A DNA stretch of 64,000 nucleotides, taken from assembly GCA_000242235.1 (NCBI GenBank), contig JH590862.1, forward strand, positions 557,321 through 621,320, in the 5' to 3' direction. A program made the position numbers and the translations under genes. Position 1 is the first letter of the stretch. Every line of letters begins with the position of its first letter. Origin of the DNA: Stomatobaculum longum. GTDB lineage: Bacteria > Bacillota > Clostridia > Lachnospirales > Lachnospiraceae. The notes below the pieces were generated by a model, which was given only the letters and a program-made list of their open reading frames with translations, searched no databases and had not been told where the DNA came from. This document shows positions 17,315 through 26,774 of the stretch, in pieces.

Positions 17315-17800
17315 ATGGCATGTTGGGGATTTCACGCATTGGAATCGGATGAGGGGCTGCTGCTCCTGGATCGCATCGGCGAAAAGCTCGCCGCAGGAAA
17401 GCAGAGCCTGAAACTCGCAGATATCATCGCGCTGCTCCGCAGTGAAAAGCTGCTTGACCCGGAAGGCGCTGCGAACACCGAGGACTACGACCTCGCGGTA
17501 CTCGCACTCTCGGAGTTTTACGACAGAATGCAGGGCGAAAAAGACCTGTCCGCGCTGAAAAACAGCCGCCACGCGCTCGCGGGGCTCGAAGCACTCGAGG
17601 CAGTCAGCGCCGACCCCGAGAGCCTCGCCTTTTTACATCGCCGTCTGCAGGAAATTCAGGACGACATTGACAGCTGCGAGCGGAGTTATGCCACTTTCTG
17701 GCTGGAGGCCGCCGACTATTACGACTGGGTCTCCTATGTCGATCGTCTGGTCGAAGCCATAGGACGCGAAAAGGCAGCCTGTTCTGCCGCCAACGCCTGA
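17315..17800 (+). CDS. DUF4259-like protein
   Basis: A 161-residue acidic soluble protein starting MACWGFHALESDEGLLLL, like the M-x-WG---ESD--LD- opening of DUF4259 proteins. The body is helical and rich in Leu, Ala and Glu, with an Asp/Glu-rich mid-section. Function is unknown. The start at 17315 follows AGAGGA; the extension to 17273 lacks a ribosome site. It ends just before a terminator hairpin and the tRNA-Lys gene on the other strand. Confidence 0.6.
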   Translation: MACWGFHALESDEGLLLLDRIGEKLAAGKQSLKLADIIALLRSEKLLDPEGAANTEDYDLAVLALSEFYDRMQGEKDLSALKNSRHALAGLEALEAVSADPESLAFLHRRLQEIQDDIDSCERSYATFWLEAADYYDWVSYVDRLVEAIGREKAACSAANA

Positions 17801-17807
17801 AAACACG

Positions 17808-17841
17808 AAACCGCGGGATGCAAGACAGCATTCCGCGGTTT
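17808..17841 (+). terminator. Intrinsic terminator after the DUF4259-like gene
   Basis: A 14-bp stem with one G-T pair (17808-17821 with 17828-17841), 6-nt loop, followed by TTCTTTT. Confidence 0.8.
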
Positions 17842-17911
17842 TCTTTTCGTCCGAAGCAACAAAAAAAGCCCTATCCCAGCAGCTCGCAGTCTGCCAAGTC
17901 AGGACTTCTCG

Positions 17912-17984
17912 TGCGCCTTCAGGGACTCGAACCCTGGACAAATAGATTAAGAGTCTACTGCTCTACCAACTGAGCTAAAGGCGC
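17912..17984 (-). tRNA. tRNA-Lys (CTT)
   Basis: A 73-nt cloverleaf on the minus strand. Acceptor GCGCCTT pairs with AAGGCGC. The D-arm is AGCTCAGTTGGTAGAGC, the anticodon loop CTCTTAA gives CTT, and the T-arm is CAGGGTTCGAGTCCCTG. The discriminator is A and no 3' CCA is encoded. Confidence 0.95.
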
Positions 17985-18057
17985 TTTTGTTTGTGTCGCA
18001 TCTCCGTGACACAAACAGTATTCTACTTGCTATCAGTCTTTCTGTCAACAAGTTTTT

Positions 18058-18720
18058 TTATTTTTTTCGCGTCGCAATCAGCCGGGAAATCTTCTGCCCC
18101 CGCGCGGAAAATTTCTCCTCATACTCGGTCATCACATTCTCCTCCGCGAGCACATCCCGGTGCAGGTCTCGCGTCACATCTTGTAACACCCATCCCGCCG
18201 CCGGAATCTCTTCGAGCGACCACTCGAACAGGCCGTCATTGTCGGTCTTAAACCAAAGCTCTCCCTCGGGTGCCAGCACCGCATCGTAGAGTTTCAGAAA
18301 TTCCGAGGAAGTCAGACGACGCATCGCGTGTCCAGCCTTCGGCCAGGGATCGGAGAAATTCAGGTAAATGCGCGCAACTTCGCCGGGCGCAAAAATTTCG
18401 GTGAGGCGCTTTGCATCCTCCCAGAGAAAATAGAGATTCTCTCTCTCTCTTTTCCCCTGCTCTCTTTCTTCCCGCTCCTTCCGCTCAATGGCCTTTTGCA
18501 GCACGGAAGCGTAACGCTCCAGTCCGAGGAAATTCCGCTCCGGTTCTCTGGCCGAGAGCTCACGCAAAAACCGGCCCTTTCCCATGCCGATTTCCAGCGC
18601 AAGCGGCGCCTCCTTCCGGAAAAATGTGCTCCAGTTTCCTCTGTATCGCTCGGGCGCATTGACGACCGAAGCCGCCTCCCGTACAAAGTCTTCACTACCG
18701 GGAATGTGTCTAAGCCGCAT
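18058..18720 (-). CDS. trmB: tRNA (guanine-N7-)-methyltransferase
   Basis: SAM-dependent enzyme that makes m7G46 in the variable loop of tRNAs. The N-terminus MRLRHIPG is typical. The SAM site ALEIGMGKGRFL and the catalytic/tRNA-binding stretch LNFSDPWPKAGHAMRRLT are intact, as is FKTDNDGLFEWS. Length 220 aa is normal. The start at 18720 has GGAG nine bases upstream and matches the family start; a TTG five codons upstream is rejected. The M18 aminopeptidase gene lies 20 bases upstream on the same strand. Confidence 0.92.
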   Translation of the reverse strand: MRLRHIPGSEDFVREAASVVNAPERYRGNWSTFFRKEAPLALEIGMGKGRFLRELSAREPERNFLGLERYASVLQKAIERKEREEREQGKRERENLYFLWEDAKRLTEIFAPGEVARIYLNFSDPWPKAGHAMRRLTSSEFLKLYDAVLAPEGELWFKTDNDGLFEWSLEEIPAAGWVLQDVTRDLHRDVLAEENVMTEYEEKFSARGQKISRLIATRKK

Positions 18721-18740
18721 TGATTCTGTCTCCAATCTTT

Positions 18741-20048
18741 TTATTCTGAGAAAGCAAAGCCCCCGTCCCGCGCCTCCGTGCGCAGGCCGTAAAAGCAGCG
18801 TGCAATCCTGATAAAGTCCAGATAGTCCGAGCAGCCCGCCGTCTCATAGGGCGAATGCATCGCAAGCTGTGCGAGGCCGATGTCGACTGTGGCCAGCGCA
18901 ACCTGATTGCCCGAGATATTGCCGAGCGTAGAGCCCCCCGCAACATCCGAGCGGTTGTGGAAGTGTTGCAACGAAACCCCCGCCTTGGCCGCGAGATAGC
19001 GGAACACCGCATCGCTTACCGCATCGGTCGTATAATGCTGGTTCGCGCTGTGCTTCACCACGACACCGCTGTTCATATAAACGCGATTGCTCGGATCGTG
19101 CTTATCCGCATAATTCGGATGCACGGCATGTGCGTTGTCCGCCGAAATCATAAAACTGTTTGCGATTGCGCGGAGATAATCCGCCCGGCTCTTTCCCTGT
19201 TCGAGGAAGAGGCGCAGCAGCACATCCGTCAGGAAGGTAGACGCCGCGCCCTGCTTGGTGCCGCTTCCGACCTCCTCATTGTCAAACAGCGCAAAAACCG
19301 GTGTCCCCAGGCTCTCTTCAGCTGCGAGAAAGCCTTCCATGGAAGCCGCGGCGCACTCGAGGTCATCGAGCCGCGGTGCCGAGAAGTAGCAATCTCCCTC
19401 GCCCCAGACCGTCCCCGGCATGCGATTATAGAGAAACAAATCCGCGCCGACAATCTGTTCCGGTCGTACACCGGCTTCCTCCGCAATGCAGTCCATAAAT
19501 TTCTTTTTTGAGTTGCCGTCGCGCCAGAGCGGCAACATGTCGCGCTGTGCATTGTACTCATATCCCTTGTTGGCCTCGTGGTTCATGTGAATCGCCAGAT
19601 TCGGAATCATCAGGAGATCGCGGTCAATGCAGACCAGCTCCGTCCGGATCTCATTTCCCTGCTGCACGGCAATGCGGCCCGCGACCGAAAGCGGCCGGTC
19701 AAACCAGGGTGCGCAGAGCATGCCGCCGTAGCGCTCCACATTCAATTTGACATAGTGCCCTTCGACTTCCATATCCGGATTCTCTTTGATTTTAAAAGAA
19801 GGAGAATCGCTGTGACTCGCAATAATCTGGAAGCTGTCCGTCTCGCCCGCGGGAAGCCGGAACGCAATCAGTGCCGAGCCGTTTCTTGTCGTAAAATACT
19901 TGCCGCTCCGGCAAAGCGTCCAGGGCTCTGCTTCTCTCAACTCCGTATATTCTGCCGCCAGCAGGCGGCGTTTCAGCGCCGCCACGGCCTGAAATGCCGT
20001 GGGGCTCTCCTGAATCAATCCTAACAATGCTTCGATTTCACGCTTCAT
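18741..20048 (-). CDS. apeB: M18 family aminopeptidase
   Basis: A 435-residue dizinc aminopeptidase that removes N-terminal, often acidic, residues from peptides in the cytoplasm. Zinc ligands and catalytic residues are visible: ASHSDSPSFKI, PRLDDLECAAAS, the FDNEEVGSGTKQG Glu pair, and HAVHPNYADKHD with its His. Length and motif order match M18 enzymes throughout. It is probably cotranscribed with trmB, which follows it. Confidence 0.9.
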   Translation of the reverse strand: MKREIEALLGLIQESPTAFQAVAALKRRLLAAEYTELREAEPWTLCRSGKYFTTRNGSALIAFRLPAGETDSFQIIASHSDSPSFKIKENPDMEVEGHYVKLNVERYGGMLCAPWFDRPLSVAGRIAVQQGNEIRTELVCIDRDLLMIPNLAIHMNHEANKGYEYNAQRDMLPLWRDGNSKKKFMDCIAEEAGVRPEQIVGADLFLYNRMPGTVWGEGDCYFSAPRLDDLECAAASMEGFLAAEESLGTPVFALFDNEEVGSGTKQGAASTFLTDVLLRLFLEQGKSRADYLRAIANSFMISADNAHAVHPNYADKHDPSNRVYMNSGVVVKHSANQHYTTDAVSDAVFRYLAAKAGVSLQHFHNRSDVAGGSTLGNISGNQVALATVDIGLAQLAMHSPYETAGCSDYLDFIRIARCFYGLRTEARDGGFAFSE

Positions 20049-20184
20049 TCTTCTCTCTCCTCTTATATCGCAAACGTTGTCACAAAGCCTGTATCTTCTC
20101 TATCATACCATCTCTCACGCAAATAAGGTGCAAAGCTGTCTTTTTTCCTGTATAATACAGATAAGTTCAACAAAGGAGGCCGGC

Positions 20185-21237
20185 ATGGCAGATAGAAGAA
20201 CTGTTCGGGAACTCATTGAAGAAGGGCTCAGTACAACAGAGAGCCTGATTTCCCAAAAGGACTATACCCAAGCAATGATTTGTTCACGCCAAACTCTGGA
20301 ATTCCTGGTTCGGAGTCTTTGCCGTCGCAACAATATTTCGGATAGCGATCCCGAGCAGATGGTTGAGAGTCTTTATCTTGGTGGCATTATTTCCAAAGAA
20401 GTCTGCGGTGAGTTTTTCAAAATTTATAAATTCGGTGAACTGGCTGCCGTTCAAGGCTACAATGATACCTTCAGTGCAAACGAATCTTATCGGCTTCTGA
20501 GTCAGGCAGTCTACGCCTATCAGCAGATGCTCCAGTCACAGACCATGCATCGCAACGGCAGCCCGGCACGGCGTAGCGCTCGCCGAAAGGTATCCGGCGG
20601 CACACTCAATCAACTGCCGCCCTATGTAAAGTTCGGTCTCCCGCTGGTAATTCTTCTGTTTCTGATTTTCCTCGTGCGGAGTTTTGCTGGACATCGCAAG
20701 GCTTCGGAGCCCGTTACCACAACGGAAGCCGTGAGCAGCGAGAGCAGCGCAGCAGCGGAACTCACCACGGAGGCCGAGACCACCAGTGCTGTCGCACCGT
20801 CCGCAATCACTGTCTATACAACCAGCTCTTCGCTGAATGTGCGTGAGACGCCCTCTACCGGCGGCAAGTTGCTCACGACCTTGCCGGCCGGCACTGTCCT
20901 CGACTTCGTCGAAAAATACAATGACCAGTGGACGGTCATCAATTACAACGGCACCCACGCCTATGTGGCAAGCCAGTATGTGACTGCCTCCGAGGTCAAC
21001 CCGGCTGAGCGCGGCAGCGCTTCCGCAACCAAGAGCTCCTCGCAGAGCAGTGCCGCCGAAACCGAACCCGCCCTCGGCAGCACCGCTTCCGGCACCACCG
21101 CGGCAAATGAAACCAGTGCGCAAAAAGCGCAGAGCAGTGCCGCAAAGAGCAGCACGACAAAAAGCAGTACCGAAAAAAGCAGCGCAGCAAAAAGTAGCAC
21201 TGCCAAGAGCAGCACAACCAAACGCAGTTCCCGCTAA
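20185..21237 (+). CDS. Membrane protein with N-terminal helical (DUF4145/HEPN-like) domain and outer SH3b domain
   Basis: A 350-residue single-pass protein. Residues 1-115 form a cytoplasmic helical domain resembling DUF4145/HEPN-like units (S-T-ESLISQKDYTQAMI--RQTLEFLVRSLC). One membrane helix follows at about 150-167 (FGLPLVILLFLIFLVRSF). The outer part has a bacterial SH3 domain (about 210-275: SSLNVRETPSTGGKLLTTLPAG...YVASQYVT) for cell-wall binding. The tail is low-complexity Ser/Thr/Ala/Lys with KSST-type pentapeptide repeats. AAGGAGG precedes the ATG, with a TATAAT at 20151-20156 but only a weak -35. Function is unknown. Confidence 0.72.
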   Translation: MADRRTVRELIEEGLSTTESLISQKDYTQAMICSRQTLEFLVRSLCRRNNISDSDPEQMVESLYLGGIISKEVCGEFFKIYKFGELAAVQGYNDTFSANESYRLLSQAVYAYQQMLQSQTMHRNGSPARRSARRKVSGGTLNQLPPYVKFGLPLVILLFLIFLVRSFAGHRKASEPVTTTEAVSSESSAAAELTTEAETTSAVAPSAITVYTTSSSLNVRETPSTGGKLLTTLPAGTVLDFVEKYNDQWTVINYNGTHAYVASQYVTASEVNPAERGSASATKSSSQSSAAETEPALGSTASGTTAANETSAQKAQSSAAKSSTTKSSTEKSSAAKSSTAKSSTTKRSSR

Positions 21238-21257
21238 GTAAACGTGTTTGTACGTTC

Positions 21258-21294
21258 AAAATGCCATCCCGCGCTTACGCAGAGATGGCATTTT
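21258..21294 (+). terminator. Intrinsic terminator after the SH3-domain gene
   Basis: An 11-bp perfect stem (21258-21268 with 21284-21294), 15-nt loop, followed by TCCTTTT. Confidence 0.75.
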
Positions 21295-21350
21295 CCTTTT
21301 AAGGACCTTGGTTCAGACGAAAGTAGGTACCGGACAGAGAGGAGGTCTGA

Positions 21351-22826
21351 TTGACTACCGTTTTTTCACATATCAAAGCCCGCGCACTCGCGCTGTTTCT
21401 TGCATGTTGTATTTGCTTTACTGCTCTGCAGCCTTCCGAGAGTTTTGCCGAGCCCGCCTGGCCGCAGGATGTCCTGATTGAAGCGGAAGGCGGCATTCTG
21501 GTGGATGCCGATTCCGGCACTGTCCTCTACGGAAAGAATATTCACCAGCGCTACTATCCCGCGAGCATCACAAAAATCCTGACTGCCCTCATTGTCATTG
21601 AGCGCTGCAAACTGGATGATACCATCACCTTCTCCTATGACGCAGTTCACAATGTCGAGAGCGGTTCTACCAGCGCAGGTTACGGCGTCGGCGACAAAAT
21701 CACCGTCCGCGAGGCACTCTACGCGCTCCTGCTCCGCTCGGCCAACGAAGTGGCCAACGCGCTCGCCGAGCACTGCGCGGGAAGTCGCGAGGCCTTTGCC
21801 CGCCTGATGAATGAGAAGGCGGCCTCTCTCGGCTGTAAAGAATCACACTTTACGAATCCATCCGGCCTGAATGACGAAAATCATTACACGACTGCCTATG
21901 ACTATTCTCTGATTGCGATGGCAGCGTTCAAAAATCCGACTTTTGTCGAGTTTGACTCAACCACGTATTACGAACTTCCACCGAACAGCGCAAACGCCGA
22001 ACCCTTTACCATCTACTGCGGACACAAAATGTTAAAGAAGAGTTCGGGTCTCTATTATTCCGGCATCATCGGCGGCAAGACAGGCTATACCATGACTGCC
22101 GGCAACACGCTCGTGACCTGTGCCGAGCGCGACAATCTAAAGCTGATTACCGTAATTCTGAACGGTCATCTCACACATTACAGTGACACAAAAAAACTCC
22201 TGGACTTCGGCTTTGCTAATTTTAAAGCCGTCAATCCGGAGGGCACCGATAATCACTATGAAAAACCGCAGACCGATCTCGATCTTGTCGGCCGCCACAA
22301 GACCTTGCTCTCCCTGTCGGGCGGCAAGACCATAACACTCCCGAAGACCGCGCAGCTCTCGGATACGACCAGCACGCTGAGCTATGAACTCCCGTCCGAC
22401 GCACCCGAGAATGCCGTCGCACAAATCCGCTATCTCTACGGAGAGCGGACCGTCGGCTCTGTCTGGCTCTGCGCCACCCTGCCGGACTCCGGCAATAAAG
22501 TCTCGACTTCCTCCAATGCCAAGGCACTCCGTCGACTGCGCTATCGTCTCACGAGTCTGCCGCTCCCGCTCGCAGCGGCCATCGGCGGTCTTGTTCTCCT
22601 GCTCCTGCTTCTTCTCTTTGCCCTGCGCCGGCACAGACGGCAGCGAGCGGCCGCAGACCTCGCCTTTTCTCGCAGCATGAACCGCGTCGCAGACCGTGAG
22701 AGTTTCAACGGACCAAAGGAGCTCTCGGACAGTGCTTCGTCTTTAGACCGCTATCTCGGTAACAGTTCGCTCCCCCGCCGCAGACGCAGACCCGGCTTTT
22801 TCTCCCGGCTCTTCCGGCGCCGCTAA
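21351..22826 (+). CDS. dacA: D-alanyl-D-alanine carboxypeptidase (low-molecular-mass PBP, DacA/PBP5-like)
   Basis: Trims the terminal D-Ala from peptidoglycan pentapeptides. Residues 1-33 form a signal peptide ending S-FAEP. The serine-peptidase S11 motifs are S72-x-x-K75 (YYPASITKI), S130-A-N132 and K243-T-G245. A C-terminal beta domain and a helix at about residues 402-420 (LPLAAAIGGLVLLLLLLLFA) anchor it, followed by a basic tail rich in Arg. The start codon appears to be TTG at 21351, with GAGGAGG upstream; no ATG in frame would keep the signal peptide. The final four bases overlap the convergent exonuclease gene. Confidence 0.9.
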   Translation: MTTVFSHIKARALALFLACCICFTALQPSESFAEPAWPQDVLIEAEGGILVDADSGTVLYGKNIHQRYYPASITKILTALIVIERCKLDDTITFSYDAVHNVESGSTSAGYGVGDKITVREALYALLLRSANEVANALAEHCAGSREAFARLMNEKAASLGCKESHFTNPSGLNDENHYTTAYDYSLIAMAAFKNPTFVEFDSTTYYELPPNSANAEPFTIYCGHKMLKKSSGLYYSGIIGGKTGYTMTAGNTLVTCAERDNLKLITVILNGHLTHYSDTKKLLDFGFANFKAVNPEGTDNHYEKPQTDLDLVGRHKTLLSLSGGKTITLPKTAQLSDTTSTLSYELPSDAPENAVAQIRYLYGERTVGSVWLCATLPDSGNKVSTSSNAKALRRLRYRLTSLPLPLAAAIGGLVLLLLLLLFALRRHRRQRAAADLAFSRSMNRVADRESFNGPKELSDSASSLDRYLGNSSLPRRRRRPGFFSRLFRRR

Positions 22827-23815
22827 GGATTCCGCCTGTGCGGCAGTTTGCGGTTCTTGAGATTCTGCTTTTCCCGAAGAGTCTGTTGCAGTTGCGCGAT
22901 TCGCTCTGCCGTCTCCTGATTCACAAACTTGGTCGTCTTGATACAATACACCTGCATTCCCTCTGCCCGTCGTATTTTAAGCTTTCCGCGGAGCAAACCG
23001 TGTTCCGGGCAGACGGCAATGCAATAATAACTGCGCTGGTTCGCCGAAAACCAGCGCAGCTTTTTTTTCAGCATGCGATGGCAGCGGTAGCAGAGCATGT
23101 CGGTAACTGTCTTGTCATGGATCGCGCTGTCCCGGTCCGGGAAAATTCGCGACACATACTTGGCATAGTCCGGGAAATCGATATAGAGCTCCTCATCCTC
23201 GTTCGCAGGCAAATGATAGTAATCGAGGGAGCGGTATACCTTCAACGCCTCAAAGGGAAGCTGCTGAAGCACCTTCGCCGTATAGCGCGCATCCTCAATT
23301 GCGCGATGGAAGGCTCCTTCCTCCTCAAGTCCCAACGCCTCCACAGCTGTCGCGAGCGCCGTTGCCTTTTTTTCTGCATCCGGAAAACATCTTCCGTACA
23401 GCTTTTGCACATCGTAGTAGAAAAGCGGATAGGAAAAGGGATTCCGGATATGGAAAAAATGTAAATTGCGCTGTAACTCCAAAAGGTCCATGTTACCCCA
23501 GCTGCAAAAGATGACTTCTTCGCCGCTGTCCATCCCGCACCAGTGAAAAAATTCTCGCATCACCTGCGCAAATGCCTTGCCCTCTTTTTGAAGCTGCCCG
23601 GTCTGGATATTTGTGAGCGCGCGCACACGGTAATCCAGCTTCTTATAAATAAAAGGGCGCACGAAGCGAGAGAACTCAGAGACTGTCTCCAGGTTCTCGT
23701 CCAGCTTCACTGCGCCCACCTCTATAATCTCAGAGGGAAGGTCAGGTAACTTCCCGACCTTCCCTCTGGGGCTTTGATTCCATTCCAAATCAAAAACAAT
23801 ATAGCTTATTGCCAT
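22823..23815 (-). CDS. DnaQ-like 3'-5' exonuclease with C-terminal zinc ribbon
   Basis: A 330-residue DEDDh exonuclease: FDLEW carries the first Asp/Glu pair, NMDLLELQ the second Asp, and HRAIEDARYT the His and last Asp. It resembles the ERI-1/KapD branch of RNA or DNA exonucleases. A C-terminal region has CYRCHR and YYC-x3-C, a possible zinc ribbon. Substrate (RNA versus DNA) is unknown. It starts three bases after the spoVG stop on the same strand, so it probably shares the spoVG transcript. Its 3' end overlaps dacA by four bases. Confidence 0.82.
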   Translation of the reverse strand: MAISYIVFDLEWNQSPRGKVGKLPDLPSEIIEVGAVKLDENLETVSEFSRFVRPFIYKKLDYRVRALTNIQTGQLQKEGKAFAQVMREFFHWCGMDSGEEVIFCSWGNMDLLELQRNLHFFHIRNPFSYPLFYYDVQKLYGRCFPDAEKKATALATAVEALGLEEEGAFHRAIEDARYTAKVLQQLPFEALKVYRSLDYYHLPANEDEELYIDFPDYAKYVSRIFPDRDSAIHDKTVTDMLCYRCHRMLKKKLRWFSANQRSYYCIAVCPEHGLLRGKLKIRRAEGMQVYCIKTTKFVNQETAERIAQLQQTLREKQNLKNRKLPHRRNP

Positions 23816-23818
23816 GAA

Positions 23819-24121
23819 TTAAATTTCTCCGCTGCCCACCATTTCCTCGACACTCTCAATCATGTCCTCCGGAAGCTCCTCGTACTGCTCTAAAATCTTC
23901 CGCTGCATTCTGTCGCGCGTCGTCGAATTGATAGGATGCGCAATGTCCCTGTATCCGCCGTCTCTGGAAAGACGACTCGGCATTGCAATAAATAGGCCCC
24001 GATCCCCCTGTATCACCTTGATGTCGTGAATCACAAACTCGTTGTCTAGTGTGATGGATGCCACTGCCTTCATAGATCCGGCCTTTTGAATCTTTCTGAT
24101 ACGAACATCTGTAATCTGCAT
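23819..24121 (-). CDS. spoVG: Septation/RNA-binding regulator SpoVG
   Basis: A 100-residue regulator affecting asymmetric septation in spore formers; it also acts as a DNA/RNA-binding regulator in other Bacillota. The SpoVG signature is complete: [31 protein letters not shown], the GLFIAMPSR motif, and D-AHPINS. CGGAGGAGG precedes the ATG. Its presence alone does not prove sporulation. It lies between glgD and the exonuclease gene on the same strand. Confidence 0.95.
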   Translation of the reverse strand: MQITDVRIRKIQKAGSMKAVASITLDNEFVIHDIKVIQGDRGLFIAMPSRLSRDGGYRDIAHPINSTTRDRMQRKILEQYEELPEDMIESVEEMVGSGEI

Positions 24122-24193
24122 AGCGCCTCCTCCGATACAGCATGGATGTGGATGGCGATAGGGTGATCAACCCGGGCTCCCCTGACACTGAAC

Positions 24194-25315
24194 TCAGATC
24201 ACATACCGCTCATTCTTCTCGATAACGATTTTTACCTCCTCCGGTGTCCCGATATGTCTCGTATTTGCCCGGAGCGTATCCCGACTCTCTACGATGCAAT
24301 TTTCAATCACTGTGTCATTTCCAATGTAGACATCGTTCAAAATCACGGAATTGCGAATCACGCAATTTTGACCGACAAACACCTTCCGAAACAGCACGGA
24401 ATTCTCAACCCGCCCGTTCAGAATACAACCGCTTGAAACGAGCGAATTTCTGACCTCCGCGCCCGGATTGTACTTTGCGGGCGGTAAATCGTCAACCTTG
24501 GTATAAACCTCCGGATAGGTTCTGAAAAAATACTCCCGGATGTCCCGCCGCAGGAAATCCATATTTGTCTTGAAATACGACTCCACGCTTGCGATGTTGC
24601 TCCAATAGGAATCCAGTTTGTAGGCATAAATGCGTTTTAAATTCTTGTACCGCACCAGGATGTCACGAACAAAGTCATAGCGGTCTTCCGCTGCGCATTT
24701 CTCGATGAACTCAATCAGCTGTCTTCTGCGGACAATGTAGATGCCGCAGGAGATCATCTTGGATTCCGCAACCATGGGTTTTTCATCGAACTGCGTAATC
24801 CGGTTGTCCCCGTTCGTCTCCACGACACCGAATCTCGTGAGATCTTCCAGCGCCGACGCCTCTTTGCAGACCACAGTGATGTCTGCTTTCTTCTCAATAT
24901 GATACTCGAGCACCTTGTTATAATCCAGCTTATACACACAGTCACCCGAAGCAATGACCACATAGGGCTCATGACAATTCTTCAGGAACTGCAGGTTCTG
25001 GTAGAGAGCATCCGCCGTGCCGCGATACCAGTCATTCGATGTCGCCGTAATCGTCGGTGTAAAAACGAACAGACCTCCCTGTTTTCTGCCGAAATCCCAC
25101 CACTTTGAGGAACTGAGGTGCTCATTCAGAGAGCGCGAGTTGTACTGCGTGAAGACAGCTACGCGCTGTATATGAGAATTCGACATGTTGCTTAAAACAA
25201 AATCAATGCTTCGGTAGCTTCCTGCAATCGGCATCGCTGCGATGGCTCTTTTGTTGGATAACTCCCTCATGCGCTTCGAATTTCCGCCCGCTAATACGAT
25301 TCCTATTGCTCTCAT
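24194..25315 (-). CDS. glgD: Glucose-1-phosphate adenylyltransferase, GlgD subunit
   Basis: Second subunit of the Bacillota ADP-glucose pyrophosphorylase, needed for full activity of GlgC in glycogen synthesis. The N-terminal nucleotidyltransferase domain starts [17 protein letters not shown], which deviates from the catalytic GGQGSRL motif as expected for GlgD. The C-terminal left-handed beta-helix is present ([30 protein letters not shown]). Length 373 aa is typical. Its start overlaps the glgC stop by four bases. Confidence 0.93.
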   Translation of the reverse strand: MRAIGIVLAGGNSKRMRELSNKRAIAAMPIAGSYRSIDFVLSNMSNSHIQRVAVFTQYNSRSLNEHLSSSKWWDFGRKQGGLFVFTPTITATSNDWYRGTADALYQNLQFLKNCHEPYVVIASGDCVYKLDYNKVLEYHIEKKADITVVCKEASALEDLTRFGVVETNGDNRITQFDEKPMVAESKMISCGIYIVRRRQLIEFIEKCAAEDRYDFVRDILVRYKNLKRIYAYKLDSYWSNIASVESYFKTNMDFLRRDIREYFFRTYPEVYTKVDDLPPAKYNPGAEVRNSLVSSGCILNGRVENSVLFRKVFVGQNCVIRNSVILNDVYIGNDTVIENCIVESRDTLRANTRHIGTPEEVKIVIEKNERYVI

Positions 25316-26586
25316 TTTAAGCCACCTGCCTTTATGATTGCGCCGCCGCTCTCCAGCATCCCGTTCGGATAGTCTGCTGCCACGGTCTCACCCCAAACTG
25401 CCGTATTCTTTCCAATCTTTACGTCACTCGGAATTACCGTATTTTCGCCGACCGTCACGAGATCGGAGTTGTAGACGCGCCGGTCATAACTACTCTCCCG
25501 GTATTCTCCCACCCCCAATTCGCTATTCTTGCCGACAACAACTTGTTCCGCCAAAATCGACTTTGTCACCTTTGCCCCTGTGCCAATCACCGATTCGCGC
25601 ATGATAATGGAATCACGGACCACTGCGCCTTCTTCAATCACGACACCGGCGCCGATTACGGAGTGTTCCACCTGCCCGTAAATCTCGCAGCCCTCGCCAA
25701 TTAAACTCGCCTCGATTTTTGCATGCTCTCCGAGATATTGCGGCGGAATAAAGTCGCTCTTCGTGAATATTCTCCAGTACTCCTCATAGAGGTTAAACTC
25801 CGGCACAATATCCACCAGCTCCATGTTGGCTTCCCAGTAAGAGGAGAGAGTCCCCACATCTTTCCAGTAGCCGTGAAATTCGTAAGCAAACAGGCGCTTT
25901 CCTTTGTCTCTGCAGTACGGAATCACATGCTTGCCAAAATCCAACTCCGGAACCTCTCGAAGTCGCAGCAGCGCTTCTTTCAAAACCGGCCAAGAGAAAA
26001 TATAAATGCCCATAGATGCCAGATTGCTCTTGGGTTCTTTCGGTTTTTCTTCAAAATCAACAATCCGATTTGTTTCGTCCGTGATCATGACGCCAAAACG
26101 GCTGGCTTCTTCGATTGGCACAGGCATCACCGCCACGGTCAAATCCGCCCGGTTTGCCTTGTGAAAGTCGAGCATCACCTCGTAGTCCATCTTATAGATG
26201 TGGTCTCCGGAGAGAATCAAGACGTAATCCGGATGATACGAGTCGATGTACTCGATGTTCTGGTAGATTGCATTGGCCGTGCCGGAATACCAGTCACTGC
26301 CTTTTGCACTCTCATAGGGCGCGAGCAGCGTCACGCCGCCGACCGCGCGATCCAGATCCCACGGAATTCCGATTCCGATATGTGCATTGAGACGCAGGGG
26401 CTGGTACTGGGTCAATACGCCCACTGTGTCCACGCCGGAATTGATGCAATTGCTCAGAGGAAAGTCAATGATACGATACTTCCCGCCGAAGGAAACCGCA
26501 GGTTTTGCAACCGTCTGGGTCAGGACGCCCAAACGGCTTCCCTGACCACCCGCCAGCAACATGGCAACCATTTCTTTTTTAATCAC
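25312..26586 (-). CDS. glgC: Glucose-1-phosphate adenylyltransferase, catalytic subunit
   Basis: Makes ADP-glucose from glucose-1-phosphate and ATP, the committed step of bacterial glycogen synthesis. The N-terminal domain has [14 protein letters not shown] and the [14 protein letters not shown] segment; [11 protein letters not shown] and the FEEKP motif give substrate binding. The C-terminal beta-helix carries hexapeptide repeats. Length 424 aa is normal. No glgA or glgB is within the window. A promoter and possibly structured leader lie upstream at 26587-26774. Confidence 0.94.
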   Translation of the reverse strand: MIKKEMVAMLLAGGQGSRLGVLTQTVAKPAVSFGGKYRIIDFPLSNCINSGVDTVGVLTQYQPLRLNAHIGIGIPWDLDRAVGGVTLLAPYESAKGSDWYSGTANAIYQNIEYIDSYHPDYVLILSGDHIYKMDYEVMLDFHKANRADLTVAVMPVPIEEASRFGVMITDETNRIVDFEEKPKEPKSNLASMGIYIFSWPVLKEALLRLREVPELDFGKHVIPYCRDKGKRLFAYEFHGYWKDVGTLSSYWEANMELVDIVPEFNLYEEYWRIFTKSDFIPPQYLGEHAKIEASLIGEGCEIYGQVEHSVIGAGVVIEEGAVVRDSIIMRESVIGTGAKVTKSILAEQVVVGKNSELGVGEYRESSYDRRVYNSDLVTVGENTVIPSDVKIGKNTAVWGETVAADYPNGMLESGGAIIKAGGLK

Positions 26587-26744
26587 GCTCTCACCTCGCA
26601 GTCAAGTGTATTACTACTTTATGAACCTTTATTATGTAAACGTCAATGATGTAAGAATCTGAACCGGTCCGCTTGCCTCCTGAGGGTAGGCACAGCTCTG
26701 CTCCCAGACAGCTATGCCACCATAGATAGTCTGCTGCCAGTTTC
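26587..26744 (-). ncRNA. Candidate structured 5' leader of glgC
   Basis: About 150 nt between the predicted promoter and glgC. On the minus-strand RNA, 26710-26718 pairs with 26689-26697 (9 bp, one G-U, 12-nt loop). Just downstream, GCCU-A-CC pairs with GG-AGGC around a CUCA loop. No known riboswitch class is recognised. The rest of the gene-free stretch (26775-27446) is T/C-rich on the plus strand and shows no gene that I can support. Confidence 0.35.
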
Positions 26745-26774
26745 AGTATATCATAATTTTCGAAAACGTGTACA
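26745..26774 (-). promoter_or_regulatory. Candidate glgC promoter
   Basis: On the minus strand: TGTACA (26769-26774), an 18-base spacer and TATACT (26745-26750). Confidence 0.5.

Noticed and set aside
26650..26745. 6S RNA or SRP RNA in the glgC upstream region
   Set aside because: A short GCAAGCGG-like match to 6S RNA was noted, but the overall fold and the SRP loop motif are absent.
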